This document shows positions 8,184 to 18,100 of a stretch of DNA of 64,000 nt, piece by piece. Positions within the stretch are counted from its first letter, which is position 1. Each line of letters begins with the position of its first letter. The notes under the pieces were generated by a model, which was given only the letters and a program-made list of their open reading frames with translations, did no database searches and had not been told where the DNA came from. This DNA is from Micromonospora peucetia (GTDB taxonomy: Bacteria; Actinomycetota; Actinomycetes; Mycobacteriales; Micromonosporaceae), in assembly GCF_900091625.1 (NCBI RefSeq), contig NZ_FMIC01000002.1, forward strand, positions 4,278,001 to 4,342,000, read 5' to 3'. The translations under genes and the position numbers were made by a program.

Positions 8184-8933
8184 TCAGGGTTCGATCGGGC
8201 GGACCCGGTCGCGGTACCGCTCCTGAAGGGCGGCATTACGCGCGTCGCCCCAGGCGAGATTCGCGGATGTGTGTACCGGTGGGTCGATGCCGCGTTCCAG
8301 CAGCCGGCGGCAGACCAGTTCGGTGAGTAGCTGCGCGATGAGCACCCCGGTGAACGACGAGACCGCCCCGATCCGAACTTCTGGGGTGATCTCCAGCGCC
8401 GCGTCCCCGGCCGGGGCAAGGTTGTCGATCACCACGTCAGCCAGGTCGGCGAGATGTGGTCCCTGGGTCGTACGGGCCCCGGCGGATCGGGTGTGTGCGA
8501 CCGAGGTGACCGCGATGATCGGATGTTTCCGCTCACGGGCCAGCGTCGCCATCTCGACGATGGCGGCGTTGATGCCGGAGTTGGAGACGATCAGGAAGGG
8601 GTCCTGCGTGGCGGGCGCGGCGAGCGCGTAGATCCGTTCGGCCAGGCCGAACTCGCGCTCGTACGTCGGGTCGAGGATCGGTCCCGGGTCGGCGCCGCCG
8701 AACATCACGAGATCCTTGACCGCCAGCATGCTGACCGGGGCGAGCCCGCCGGCGCGCGCCGCGAGTTCGAGGGTGACGATCCGCGAGTGGCCGGTTCCGA
8801 ATGCCTGTAGGACAGCACCGGCGGCGATGGCGTCGGCAACGAGCGTGGCCGCCGACTCGATGGCACCGAGTTGGGTGGCGAGGATCTGCTCGAGTGCGGT
8901 CCGGGCGATGTTGGCGTAGGCGGGTTCAGGCAC
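8184..8933 (-). CDS. SIS-domain sugar-phosphate-binding protein
   Basis: A 249-residue SIS (sugar isomerase) domain protein resembling the UPF0309 group. The N-terminal strand-loop FGTGHSRI and the second phosphosugar loop SNSGINAAIVEMA are clear. Members bind phosphorylated sugars and act as isomerases, etherases (MurQ) or deaminases. A role on the phosphorylated product of the kinase in this operon, such as GlcNAc-6-P or a derivative, is a reasonable inference. The GTG start has AGGAGGAAC just upstream and overlaps the preceding gene by eight bases. It is the last gene of the six-gene amino-sugar operon. Confidence 0.8.
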   Translation of the reverse strand: MPEPAYANIARTALEQILATQLGAIESAATLVADAIAAGAVLQAFGTGHSRIVTLELAARAGGLAPVSMLAVKDLVMFGGADPGPILDPTYEREFGLAERIYALAAPATQDPFLIVSNSGINAAIVEMATLARERKHPIIAVTSVAHTRSAGARTTQGPHLADLADVVIDNLAPAGDAALEITPEVRIGAVSSFTGVLIAQLLTELVCRRLLERGIDPPVHTSANLAWGDARNAALQERYRDRVRPIEP

Positions 8934-10161
8934 TGTTCCTCCTGGAACGGTCACGGTCGCGGGCTGCCTCGACGGCGGCTTCGACGGCGGCTTCGACGAG
9001 GATCTCGCCGCTGCCGGCGCTGACCGGGCTGGCATAGGTTTCGTAGGAAGGTGGTGTGTCGTGGGTGGGTAGGTAGCCGAGGTAGCCGTTCGTGTAGCCG
9101 AGGACGACGATGTCGGAAACCTGGTCCGCCGCCGCGGAGCGGATCGCTTCGCCCAGTTCCAGGAACAACTCGCCGGGCACGCCGACGACGGTGACCCCGT
9201 CGAGGGCGACCGCCGCGACCTCGACCACATAGGGTTCGGTGCGCTGGCGGGCGGCCTGCTCCTGCGCGATCCGCAGCCCCTGTTGCAGGACCAGGCGAAT
9301 CCGATCGTCTCCGACCTGCGGAGTCGGACAGACGGACGCGTCGAACTCCGCCGGCTGTTTCGGCCGTAGCCGGACGTTGCGCGAGACCGGTGGCCGTACC
9401 GGTGCCGCCGGGTTGTGGCCGGCATGTGGTGGCGGTTCCACGTGGCTGGCCACCCGGGCGCCGAGCCGGTCCACTTCCGGTCGCCCATGTCCCTGGCGGG
9501 TGTGCCGGGTACTGATGTCGCCGGCAGCGCCGGTGGCGACGACCACCCATCTGTCGGGTGCGGACAGCGCTCGGCGGATGCCACCACTCAGGTCCGCGCT
9601 CACCTGGTTGTTGTCGGCGGGCAGGACGGTCGGGTGGACCGGGGAGACCACTATCAGGCCGACCACGTCGGTACCTGCGGTGACCGCGATGGTGTCGACG
9701 GGAATGTCCATCGGTGGCGTGTCCGCGAGGTTGCGGCGACCCGCGAATCCGGGAACCAGGGTGCGGGAGGCGCCGATCCTGGCTGCCCGTTCGGACGCCA
9801 TGGCGTGGCGTGCGGCCGCGAGTGACGCGGCCACCAGCCGGTCGCCGACGGGCCGTGGCGTGACCGTGCCGCCGGGGAAACAGCCCGCCTCGGGGCTCGC
9901 GTGCGTGTGCGTGGCGGCAACCCAGCAGGAGGACACACCGATGCCCCGCATGGCGGTCCGGATCCGATCGACGACGTCGACATTCACGCAGATCAGGTCC
10001 GCGACCACCAGCGCGAACCGGTGGCCGTCGTCGGCGAAGGTCACCACGTGGACCTCGAGCGGGTCGAGCACGCCCTGGACGCCCTGGGACCGGTCGATGT
10101 ATCCACCCATGGGTTCTCCGGGCACGGCCGTGAAACGGGCCGTCCCGTGTCCGACCCTCAC
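8926..10161 (-). CDS. neutral/alkaline ceramidase-N-like protein in a sugar operon
   Basis: A 411-residue protein resembling the N-terminal catalytic domain of neutral/alkaline ceramidases. Matching features are the metal-site ATHTHASPEAG around residue 90 (THTHSxPG in ceramidases), GAAGDIS in the middle and LGYTNGYLGYLPT near the C-terminus. It has no signal peptide, so it probably works in the cytoplasm, unlike true secreted ceramidases. In this operon it may hydrolyse the amide or another bond of an imported amino-sugar conjugate; that is inference. Its GTG start overlaps the kinase stop by four bases. The final 30 residues carry EAAVEAA repeats and a basic end. Confidence 0.7.
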   Translation of the reverse strand: MRVGHGTARFTAVPGEPMGGYIDRSQGVQGVLDPLEVHVVTFADDGHRFALVVADLICVNVDVVDRIRTAMRGIGVSSCWVAATHTHASPEAGCFPGGTVTPRPVGDRLVAASLAAARHAMASERAARIGASRTLVPGFAGRRNLADTPPMDIPVDTIAVTAGTDVVGLIVVSPVHPTVLPADNNQVSADLSGGIRRALSAPDRWVVVATGAAGDISTRHTRQGHGRPEVDRLGARVASHVEPPPHAGHNPAAPVRPPVSRNVRLRPKQPAEFDASVCPTPQVGDDRIRLVLQQGLRIAQEQAARQRTEPYVVEVAAVALDGVTVVGVPGELFLELGEAIRSAAADQVSDIVVLGYTNGYLGYLPTHDTPPSYETYASPVSAGSGEILVEAAVEAAVEAARDRDRSRRNSA

Positions 10162-11093
10162 GCGTCTCCGCCCGGGTTCTGGTCCGCCAGCAGGCGGGCG
10201 TAGGGACCGGTGCCGCGCAGTAGCGTGGGGCCGCCCTCAAGCGGCTCGGCCCTGGGGCTGACCAGCGGCAGCCCTCTGGCGTCGAGTTCTGCGGACAGTG
10301 CCTGGTAGAGGGCGTTCCCCGGCGCCAGTAGCCGTCCGCTGTACGACACCCGGCGTTCCGCCCCGCTGAGGCGGAGTCGGTTGGTCGCCGCCTCCGCCGC
10401 GTCAGCGAGATCAGTCGCGGCTGTTGCGCAGATGCGGCTCGCCACCGGGTCGGCCTGGGCGGCCGCGTCGAGGACGTCGAGAGCGAAGGCCGCCGTGCGG
10501 GGGATCATGGCGGGGTCCCGGTAGTACCGCTGGAGCGCCGCCAGGTCGCTGCCCCCGAGCGCGGCGACAAGGCGGTCGGCCAGCGTGGTTCTCGGCCCGA
10601 CCTGGTCGTACGACGCCGTCGCGGCGCGCATCCCGGCGAGCCCGATGGCGAACGCGCTGCCGCGGTCGCCGAGATATGGGCCCCACCCGTCGAGCCGGGC
10701 ATAGTTTCCGTCGGCGTCCACCGCCAGAACTGTCGTCCCGGTTCCGGCGCACAGGACCACACCGGCACCGGCGAGGGCACCGGCGTGGGCGAGGACGCTG
10801 TCCTCCACGATCGCGGTGGGGCCGCCGAGGAGCCTCGTGATGGCGAGGGCGAGACGCCGACGCTCGGCGTGATCACCCGGTATGCCGGTCAGTCCGGCGA
10901 GCACCCCTGCCACCTGTGTGGGGAGGGAGATGGTGTCCGCGGCGCCACGGATGGAGTCCACGATCCGGGTGACGCCGTCCTCGTCGGGCCGGTAGACGAA
11001 GCCGGGCCCGACCCCGAGCTGACGACCCGCTGGAGTACTCAGCAGCATCCTGAGCTGTGATTTTCCGCCGTCGATGGTGATGGTGTCTGTCAT
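10158..11093 (-). CDS. BadF/BadG-type ATPase, probable N-acetylglucosamine-type kinase
   Basis: A 311-residue ASKHA-fold kinase of the BadF/BadG/BcrA family that includes GlcNAc kinases. The N-terminal phosphate loop is ITIDGGKSQ. A second ATP loop, LCAGTGTTVLAV, lies at about residue 115. GWGPYLGDRGSAFAIG is the characteristic substrate/ATP motif of N-acetylhexosamine kinases in this family. In context it would phosphorylate the sugar brought in by the ABC importer encoded immediately upstream. The ATG overlaps the permease stop by four bases (ATGA). The specificity for GlcNAc comes from the GH84 enzyme nearby and is not proven by the sequence. Confidence 0.8.
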   Translation of the reverse strand: MTDTITIDGGKSQLRMLLSTPAGRQLGVGPGFVYRPDEDGVTRIVDSIRGAADTISLPTQVAGVLAGLTGIPGDHAERRRLALAITRLLGGPTAIVEDSVLAHAGALAGAGVVLCAGTGTTVLAVDADGNYARLDGWGPYLGDRGSAFAIGLAGMRAATASYDQVGPRTTLADRLVAALGGSDLAALQRYYRDPAMIPRTAAFALDVLDAAAQADPVASRICATAATDLADAAEAATNRLRLSGAERRVSYSGRLLAPGNALYQALSAELDARGLPLVSPRAEPLEGGPTLLRGTGPYARLLADQNPGGDA

Positions 11094-11986
11094 CGTGACA
11101 TCCCGGCGGTCAGGCCGGCGACGATCTGCTTGGTCGCCAGCGCGAACACCACGGCCAGCGGGACCAGAGCGATCACGAGCCCGGCGAACAGGGTGCCGCG
11201 ATCGGCGGCGAACTCACCGAAGAACCGGGTCAGCCCGACGGGGACGGTGTACTTGTCGCCGCTACGCATCAGCACCAGCGGATAGAAGAAGTCGTTCCAG
11301 GTCGGCGCGAACTGGAAGACCGTGACCACCGCGAGTGCCGGACGCATCAGTGGCAGCACGATCGACACGAACAGGCGTCCCTCGTGCGCTCCGTCGAGCC
11401 TCGCGGCCTCCTCCAGCTCCCCGGGGAACCCCCGCATGAATCCCATGATCACGAAAACGGAGAACGGCACGCCGCTCGCCGCGTAGAGCAGCACCAGCCC
11501 GATCCGGCTGTCGATCAGCCCCATCGACTGGAACATGTAGAACACCGGCAGCAGGCCGAGCTTCGCGGGAATCATCAGGCCCGACAGGAAGAACGCCGCC
11601 AGCAGGGCGCGTCCCCGGAATCTCCACCTGGCCAGGGCGTAGGCGGCCAGCGCCGACACGCCGACACACAGCACCACCGAAGCGCACGTCACCACCAGGG
11701 AGTTGATCAGGTAGGTCGAGATCGACGCGGTCTCCCAGGCGCGGACGTAGTTGCTCACGTCGAGCGAACCGGGCAACCCGACCGGTGCGCGAAGGATCTC
11801 CGCGTTGGAACGGAACGAACCGATCAGCACCAGCAGCAGCGGGCCGAAGGCGATGCCGGCGTACGCCCACAGAACGACCTGGACAGCGATGCCGCGGCTG
11901 AGCGAACGCTGACGGGCGCCGTCCGGGCGCGAGGATCCGCTGGTGGTTTCCGGCGTCGTACGGGGGGTGGTCATCAGGGCGTTCAT
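11090..11986 (-). CDS. carbohydrate ABC transporter permease (MalG type)
   Basis: A 298-residue inner-membrane permease with six predicted hydrophobic helices and the cytoplasmic EAA loop ELEEAARLDGAHEGRLF, which docks the ATPase. It is the second permease of a CUT1 importer and starts directly after the stop of the MalF-like gene, with a ribosome-binding GGGAGGT upstream. The N-terminal 25 residues are Thr/Ser-rich and lie before the first helix. Together with the permease and lipoprotein upstream it should import a GlcNAc-containing sugar. No ATPase gene belongs to this operon. Confidence 0.9.
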   Translation of the reverse strand: MNALMTTPRTTPETTSGSSRPDGARQRSLSRGIAVQVVLWAYAGIAFGPLLLVLIGSFRSNAEILRAPVGLPGSLDVSNYVRAWETASISTYLINSLVVTCASVVLCVGVSALAAYALARWRFRGRALLAAFFLSGLMIPAKLGLLPVFYMFQSMGLIDSRIGLVLLYAASGVPFSVFVIMGFMRGFPGELEEAARLDGAHEGRLFVSIVLPLMRPALAVVTVFQFAPTWNDFFYPLVLMRSGDKYTVPVGLTRFFGEFAADRGTLFAGLVIALVPLAVVFALATKQIVAGLTAGMSR

Positions 11987-11987
11987 T

Positions 11988-12938
11988 TCAGGTGACCTCC
12001 CGGCGGCGCAGCGCCCGTTCCAGGACGACGGAGATCCCGAAGATGAGTACGAAGATCAGCATGGCCAACGCCGAGGACTCTCCGATCGCGTTGCTGCCGC
12101 CCTGGAAGGCGGTCCGGTAGTAGAGCAGGCCCAGCACGTCCATGGCGCCGCCGGGTCCGCCGTCGGATCCGCCGAGCGCATAGACGAGGTCGAAGATGTT
12201 GAAGCTCCCGATGAACGTCAGAACGGTGATCACCCCGACGGCCGGCATCAGGAGGGGGAACCGGACACTCCAGAAGGCCCTGGTGGCTGATGCGCCGTCG
12301 ATGGCGGCGGCCTCCTCCAACTCGCGTGGGACACCGGCCAGGGCGGCGCCGAAGATGAGCATGGGCCCACCGATCCACTGCCAGGCGTTGACCAGGATCA
12401 GTACCGGCAGCGCGGTGTCCGGCTCACCGAGCCACGGGCGTGCCCACGAGTCCAGGCCGACAGCTCTGAGTACGTGATTGATCGGGCCGAAGGTGGGGCT
12501 CAGCAGGAGCGACCAGATGTAGCCGACGATCAGCGGGCTGATCAGGTAGGGGAGCGAGAAGAGGGTCTGGAACAACCGCTTTCCCCACGGGTTCCGATGG
12601 AGGAGGACGGCCAGGCCCAGCCCGATGGTGTTCTGGATCGCCATGGTGCCGACGAAGAAGAGCACGTTGTGCCCCAGCGCGGCGGTGATCTCATCGCTCA
12701 GCGGATAGCGGGTGAGGATCTCCCGGTAGTTGCCGATCCCGACGAAGCCCGCCTGGCGGGTGCCCTCCCAGCGGAACAGCCCGTAGTAGAAGGCGGTGAG
12801 CAGAGGCACCACGACGAACATGCCGTAGAGAACGAACGCCGGTAGGCAGAAGGCCGTGATCCACCCCGGTGAGGTCCGTCCTGCCTGGCGGCGACGCCGC
12901 CGGGCAGGACGGACATTCAGTTCTTGGGCCGGAACCAC
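11988..12938 (-). CDS. carbohydrate ABC transporter permease (MalF type)
   Basis: A 316-residue membrane protein with a short Arg-rich N-terminus, then hydrophobic helices (first at about residues 25-48, FCLPAFVLYGMFVVVPLL). The EAA loop is ELEEAAAIDGASATRAF. It forms the heterodimeric channel with the permease encoded downstream. The start at 12938 overlaps the lipoprotein gene by 22 bases; starts a few codons further in are possible because the first residues are not conserved. Same operon and predicted substrate as the neighbouring solute-binding lipoprotein. Confidence 0.9.
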   Translation of the reverse strand: MVPAQELNVRPARRRRRQAGRTSPGWITAFCLPAFVLYGMFVVVPLLTAFYYGLFRWEGTRQAGFVGIGNYREILTRYPLSDEITAALGHNVLFFVGTMAIQNTIGLGLAVLLHRNPWGKRLFQTLFSLPYLISPLIVGYIWSLLLSPTFGPINHVLRAVGLDSWARPWLGEPDTALPVLILVNAWQWIGGPMLIFGAALAGVPRELEEAAAIDGASATRAFWSVRFPLLMPAVGVITVLTFIGSFNIFDLVYALGGSDGGPGGAMDVLGLLYYRTAFQGGSNAIGESSALAMLIFVLIFGISVVLERALRRREVT

Positions 12939-14197
12939 TGATCGACCCCTCGCTGGATGTGCCCGGCCGCGTCAGCGGCGTCACGTCGCCCGAGCAGATA
13001 GTCGGAGAAGGCCGCCGAGGCGAGGTCCCAGGCCGTGGGTGACCCACCGGAGAAGTACGCGTAGGTGACGTACGGGCTCGGGTTCTCCTGGTAGCCCCGC
13101 AGGGCCTGGGCCAGGAGCTTGTCCTCAGGCTGGACGTTGGGTACCGCGGAGATCTGGCGCAGTTCGGTGGAGTAGGCCCGGCCGAACTCCGCGGACGCCA
13201 TCCACCGCACCAGGTCCAGCGCGGCCTCCCGCTTGGGGGACTTCGCCGAGACCCCGAACGAACCGTCGACGTAGCCGGGAACGAGCGTCTTGTCGACCGC
13301 CGCGCCGGGTGCGGGCGGCACGTTGAAGATGCCCATCTTCATGCCGGGGTTGGCCTTCTCGAACACGCCGAGCTCCCAGATCCCGCCCGGGAACATCGCG
13401 GCGCGGCCGGAGGTGAAGAGCGCCTGTGCGTCGGCGTAGCTCACCCCGGACGACTGCGGCGGCCAGTACTTGTTGGTGCCCTTCCACGCCTCGACCGACT
13501 TCACCCAGGGGGCGTCGGTGAACTTCGCCCCACCGGTGATCATCTTGTTGAGGTAGTCGGTGCCGCCGTACGTCGTGGCTCCGAAGATCTCGTGCTGGAT
13601 CGGCAGCATCCAGGTGTCGGTGACCGTGCTGGCCAGCGGGATGACCTTGGCGCTGTTGAGCTTTTCGAACGCCGCGATCATGTCCGCCCAGGTGGTGGGG
13701 GCCGTGATGCCGTGATCGGCGAAGAGCTTCTCGTTGTAGATCACGTGCAGGGTCTGGAGTGCGAACGGCACTCCGTAGACCTTTCCGTCGCTCTCGCCCC
13801 GGGCGCCGTCGAGAACCGGTTTCGAGAAGCCGCCCAACTCCTTGATCTGGTCATCGAGGGGCACCAGACCGCTGGCGGCGACCAGTGGCTGAAGCAGGCC
13901 GTAGGAACGGAGCTGTGCCACGTCGGGGCCGCTGGCGTCGGTGAGCCCTGTCTTGAGGATCGTGTCGTATTCGGTGTTCTTGTAGGGGACGTATTCCACG
14001 GTGACACCGGGGTTGGCGTCCTCGTAGATCTGGAAGATCTTGTTGTATGCCGCGACATCCTCCTGCCGCCATCCCCAGACCTTCAGGTTGACGGCGTCGC
14101 CGCCCTTGTCACCGCTGTCGCCGCTGCCTGGTGCGCACGCGGCGAGGGTGACGGTGAGCAGCGCCGCTGCTCCCAACACACCGCACTTCCTGGGCAT
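12917..14197 (-). CDS. ABC transporter solute-binding lipoprotein (carbohydrate)
   Basis: A 426-residue family-1 extracellular solute-binding protein. The signal sequence ends in the lipobox LAAC, with the lipidated Cys at about residue 21, so it should be anchored outside the membrane. LKVWGWRQEDVAAY starts the mature ligand-binding domain and GVPFALQTLHVIYNEKLF is the usual hinge region. It is the first gene of the amino-sugar operon. The start at 14197 gives a normal signal peptide and has GGAG seven bases upstream. The ligand is probably a GlcNAc-type sugar, inferred from the kinase and the GH84 enzyme. Expression is likely repressed by a GntR protein through the operator in its promoter. 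Confidence 0.9.
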   Translation of the reverse strand: MPRKCGVLGAAALLTVTLAACAPGSGDSGDKGGDAVNLKVWGWRQEDVAAYNKIFQIYEDANPGVTVEYVPYKNTEYDTILKTGLTDASGPDVAQLRSYGLLQPLVAASGLVPLDDQIKELGGFSKPVLDGARGESDGKVYGVPFALQTLHVIYNEKLFADHGITAPTTWADMIAAFEKLNSAKVIPLASTVTDTWMLPIQHEIFGATTYGGTDYLNKMITGGAKFTDAPWVKSVEAWKGTNKYWPPQSSGVSYADAQALFTSGRAAMFPGGIWELGVFEKANPGMKMGIFNVPPAPGAAVDKTLVPGYVDGSFGVSAKSPKREAALDLVRWMASAEFGRAYSTELRQISAVPNVQPEDKLLAQALRGYQENPSPYVTYAYFSGGSPTAWDLASAAFSDYLLGRRDAADAAGHIQRGVDQWFRPKN

Positions 14198-14249
14198 CCG
14201 TGTCTCCGATCGTCGTTGTCGACACCCCACCCGACCGGGTGAGAGCTCG

Positions 14250-14279
14250 ACTGTAATACTGGTATAGACCGCTGGTCAA
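14250..14279 (-). promoter_or_regulatory. promoter of the amino-sugar ABC operon with dre-like operator as spacer
   Basis: On the minus strand TTGACC (14279-14274) and TACAGT (14255-14250) are 18 bases apart. The spacer contains the plus-strand site ACTGGTATAGACCGCT (14258-14273), which matches the DasR/HutC-type palindrome A[CG]TGGTCTAGACCA[CG]T at 14 of 16 positions. A repressor bound here would block the promoter. The GntR gene lies divergently 80 bases away. Confidence 0.6.
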
Positions 14280-14355
14280 CGGGTAGGCCGACCTCATCCG
14301 AGGTACGCGATGTGCCCGTACGATGACGTCAATCGCATAGAAAGGAGACGAACTC

Positions 14356-15129
14356 GTGCCGAGGACGCGACATGAGCCGAGCGACGGAGCGCTTGAGTCG
14401 GTACTGGCGGAGCAGAACCGCGGCAAGGGCAAGCACATCATCGACGTGCTCACCGCCTTGGTCCTGAACTCACGAGATGGTGCGCTGCTCCCGTCCGAGC
14501 GGGTCCTCGCCGAGCGGTTCGGAGTGGCTCGGATGACTGTCCGAGGCTCCATCGACGCGTTGGAGACGAAAGGGATGGTCCGGCGGGTCCCTGGACGTGG
14601 CACCTTCGTGCAGCATCCGACCCTGACCCATTCGGAGATATTCCGCTCCTTCAGCGAGGACATGCGAATGCGCGGTATGACGCCGGGCGCCAAGAGCTAC
14701 CGGAGTCGCACCCGCCCGGCCACCCGCACCGTCGCCGCCAACCTCGGTATCGCTGCGGGCGAGCCGACCCACTACATCGAGCGGATCCGTACCGCCGACG
14801 AGATCCCGATGGCACTGGAGCGGACCAACCTCGCCGCGGCGCGATTCCCCACCCTGCTCGACGTGTTGGGGCGCGACGACTCGCTCTACGACATTCTGGG
14901 TCGCGCCTTCGGTGTACGACTTGAATCGGCACGGCAGACCGTCACCATCGCGCGGCTGACCGCCACCGAGGCGAAGCGGCTCGAAGTCGCCGAGGACAGC
15001 CCGGCGTTCCTGATCGAGCGCATCTCCGTCGACAACATGGGCAAGGTCGTGGAGTTCGGGCGGTCGCTCTACCGTGGGGATCGCTACGCCATCCAGATGC
15101 GCGTCAGCCCACCGACGCAGGGCGGCTGA
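14356..15129 (+). CDS. GntR-family regulator, HutC/DasR subfamily
   Basis: A 257-residue regulator. An N-terminal winged helix (residues about 25-95, LLPSERVLAERFGVARMTVRGS and GRGTFV) is followed by a UTRA effector domain, which in DasR/NagR binds phosphorylated amino sugars. The GTG start follows AAAGGAGACG with ideal spacing. It is divergent from the ABC importer operon and convergent with the GH84 gene, and dre-like sites lie upstream of both targets. It is the most likely local repressor, releasing when the imported sugar is phosphorylated. A genome-wide DasR acting on the same sites is an alternative. Confidence 0.9.
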   Translation: MPRTRHEPSDGALESVLAEQNRGKGKHIIDVLTALVLNSRDGALLPSERVLAERFGVARMTVRGSIDALETKGMVRRVPGRGTFVQHPTLTHSEIFRSFSEDMRMRGMTPGAKSYRSRTRPATRTVAANLGIAAGEPTHYIERIRTADEIPMALERTNLAAARFPTLLDVLGRDDSLYDILGRAFGVRLESARQTVTIARLTATEAKRLEVAEDSPAFLIERISVDNMGKVVEFGRSLYRGDRYAIQMRVSPPTQGG

Positions 15130-15149
15130 CGCGCATCCGGATGGTCTGG

Positions 15150-18100
15150 CTAGCCGATTCCGGCGAAGTAGTGCTCCTGGATCTCGTTCGCCGTCAGCGC
15201 GCGGTCATAGATCGCCGCCTCGTCGAGGTCGCCCTGCAGCCGCTGGGACGTGTCGTCTCCGCGGCCACCGAGCTTGACGCTGGCCGTACCGCTGCCCGGG
15301 GCCACCGTCGTCGCGACACTGTTGTCCGCGACGCCGTCGAGGTACACGGTCAGCCGCGATCCGTCGAACACGGCGGCGACGTGGTGCCACTTGTTCGGCG
15401 TCAGCTGGGTGCGACCGGACACGACGCCGTGTCCCTTACCCGGAGAGCCGAGCGACCACGCCTGCAGGACGCCGCTGCTCGCCCTCAACGCGTACCCGCT
15501 GTGCGCCGGCCCGGTGTAGCTCTCGATGATCGCCTGCCCGGGCGACGGAACGAGCGTGTCGAGCTTGACCCACGCTTCCACCGTGAACGGTCCGGTCAGG
15601 TTGGTACGCGGGGAGCGCGGCACGTCGATGTAGCCGTTTGAGAGGTCGGCCGCACCGTTACCGGCAAGCACGCCCCCGGCACCCGGCTCAGCACCCTGGT
15701 AGATTCCGTTCTGCCCGCTGGTGGAGCTGTCGACGGCAGTCCTGGATCCGGCCGCGTCGCCCAGCCTCCAGTAACCGGACGGGTTGGCCCTGTTCACGAA
15801 CTCCGGATAGCTGCCCTCTCCCACGATGATCGTCAGCGGCAGGGTCACCGGCGCGACACCATCCTTGTGGAACGTCACTGTCACCTGGTGCCGGCCCTCG
15901 GTAGTGCCGGACGGAACGGTGACGGCAACCGGCACGCTCGCGACGATGGTCCGACCATCCGGTCGCGCGTTGAGAACCTGCGTCGCCGGGGTGACGGTCC
16001 AGCCGGCCGGGCCGCTGGCGGCGACACGTGCCGTCACCCGGCCCTCGTCGAACACCTCGAGAGCGACCTGGAACCGTTTGGTCGTCCCGGGTGCGATGAT
16101 TCCGCCCGACGGTTCGAGCGAGACTCGACCGCGCAGCACGTCGGAGTAGTGCGGGACGATCTCGTAGACGCGCGGCGCGACGCTACCGGGAGTCCACTGG
16201 ATCCGTACCGCGGTGGCCGCGAGATCCTTGGCCGGCACCTTGGTGAATCCGTCAGCGAGCTGACCGAGGTCCACCCAGGTGCCGTCGACGAGCGCCTGGA
16301 TCATGCCGTCCGCGGGAGCGGTCGCGTCCTGCACCACGGTCACCGCCGACAGCTTGTGCGGCTTGGTGATCGGGACCATGACCGCGTCCCCGGCCTGCGG
16401 CACGCTGGCGGCGACGTAGACGGTGTCGTCGCGCCGGTCGGTCAGATTGGCCAACCGGGAACCCGATGCGGCAGCCGGTGTACCGGTGGGGGTCCCAAGG
16501 TCCCCGTACCAGCGGTCACCGATGTAGGCGTCACTCTGGGCCGCCGCGAAGCTCAGGAGCTCGTCGACCGGACCGGGGCTGATCTGGTGCCAGGTGCGGT
16601 CGAGGATGAGCCGGGCGCTTGCCTGGTCCCGTCGCGCCACCCAGCCGGCTTCGCTGGCGCCCGTGTCCTGGGCCTTGAGAACACGCAGGGCCGCCCGACC
16701 TGCCTGGCCGGTTACGCCGACCCGGTCCAGCCAGGGCGCGATCTGCTTGAGCAGAACCGGGTTGTCGAGCTTTGCCCGTAGCGCGGCGGGAAGCTCCTCG
16801 AGGCGGCGCAGCTCACGGTCGACCTGGTTGAGCTGGGCGGTCACGGGCCGGCCCGCCCGGTAGTCAGCCATGAGACGGTTGATGAGCGCCGCGAACTCCG
16901 GCCGGGTGGTGGCGTCCAGGACGCTGGCCCGGTTGTTCTCGGCGAAGAGCCTCAGCTCCTCGTACGCGTCACCGCCGAGAATCTGCAGAGTGTGGGTCCA
17001 TGAACGTTCCGCGTCGTAGGCCACCGGGTTCCAGGAGTAGTCGGCCTGGGTGCCGAGGGCGATCTGCGAGGCATCCTGGTAACCGACGAGTTCGTTGAAC
17101 GAGATGCCGATCGTCTTGTCCGCCATGCTGGCGTCGCGGTTCTTCAGCGGGCCCAGCAGCAGCCGGTTGGTGCTGTAGTCGTTGACCGGGTAGTTGTCCC
17201 AGAGCATGATCCGGTGCCGCGACCACACGTCCTGGGCAGCCTGGAGGTCCGCCTCGGTGATGCTCGGCGAGACCACTGCCGGTCCCGTCCAGTAGAGGTC
17301 GACCTCGGTGCTCAGCAACTCGTCGAAGCGCTCCGTGTACGGGGTCTTCGTCATGCCCCAGTACTCCGTCGGCACGGCCACCATGCGGTTGGCGCCGGGG
17401 TGCTTCTCGATGAACTCCTTCTGCACGAAGTTGGTGACCTCGGCCTGAGCCACCGCGAGCGGTGACCGGTCGCCACGGTAGGCGTCCCGGTCCTCCTGGC
17501 AGGCGAAGTTGCCCGACACGTCGTCCCAGGCGACGACGTAGCTCCGGACACCGATCTCCCACATCTGCTCGAAGCGTGCCAGCAGCTTGGCCCGATCGGT
17601 TTCGCGTACGTGACAGATCCCCTTACTGGGCGCCATCGGCGCCTCCGGCGAGATCCGGTAGACGAAGTCGACATGACGCGCCTTCGACAGGTCGACGATC
17701 TCCTTCAGCCGGGCCAGTTCCGCCGCCTCGTAGAGCGAGGCCCAGTCCGAACCGGTGCGCAGGTCGTCCGCCGGTCCGTAGAAGAACTGGTTCATCTTGT
17801 GCCGCGCCAGGAACTCGATCTGCGAGCGCCGGTCTTCCTGCGACCAGACCGGTCCGTAGAAGGACTCCATACCGCCACGGACCTGGTACCCCGGCCAGTC
17901 GCGGATCTGCACGCCGTTGACGGCTAGGTGGGAGCCCTTCGCTACGAGCAGTTGGCGGAGCGACTGGACCGCGTAGAAGGTGCCGGCGCCGTCCACGCCG
18001 GAGAGGACGATCCGTTCCCGGCCACGCTGGTCGCGACCAGCCGCCAGCACGTACCCCTCACGGGGCAGCGACTCCGGACCCGTGACCTTGAGGTCGCGTA

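Noticed and set aside
7906..8226. A 106-residue plus-strand frame
   Set aside because: Compositionally random Pro/Ala/Arg-rich translation and overlap with the SIS gene; no start signal.
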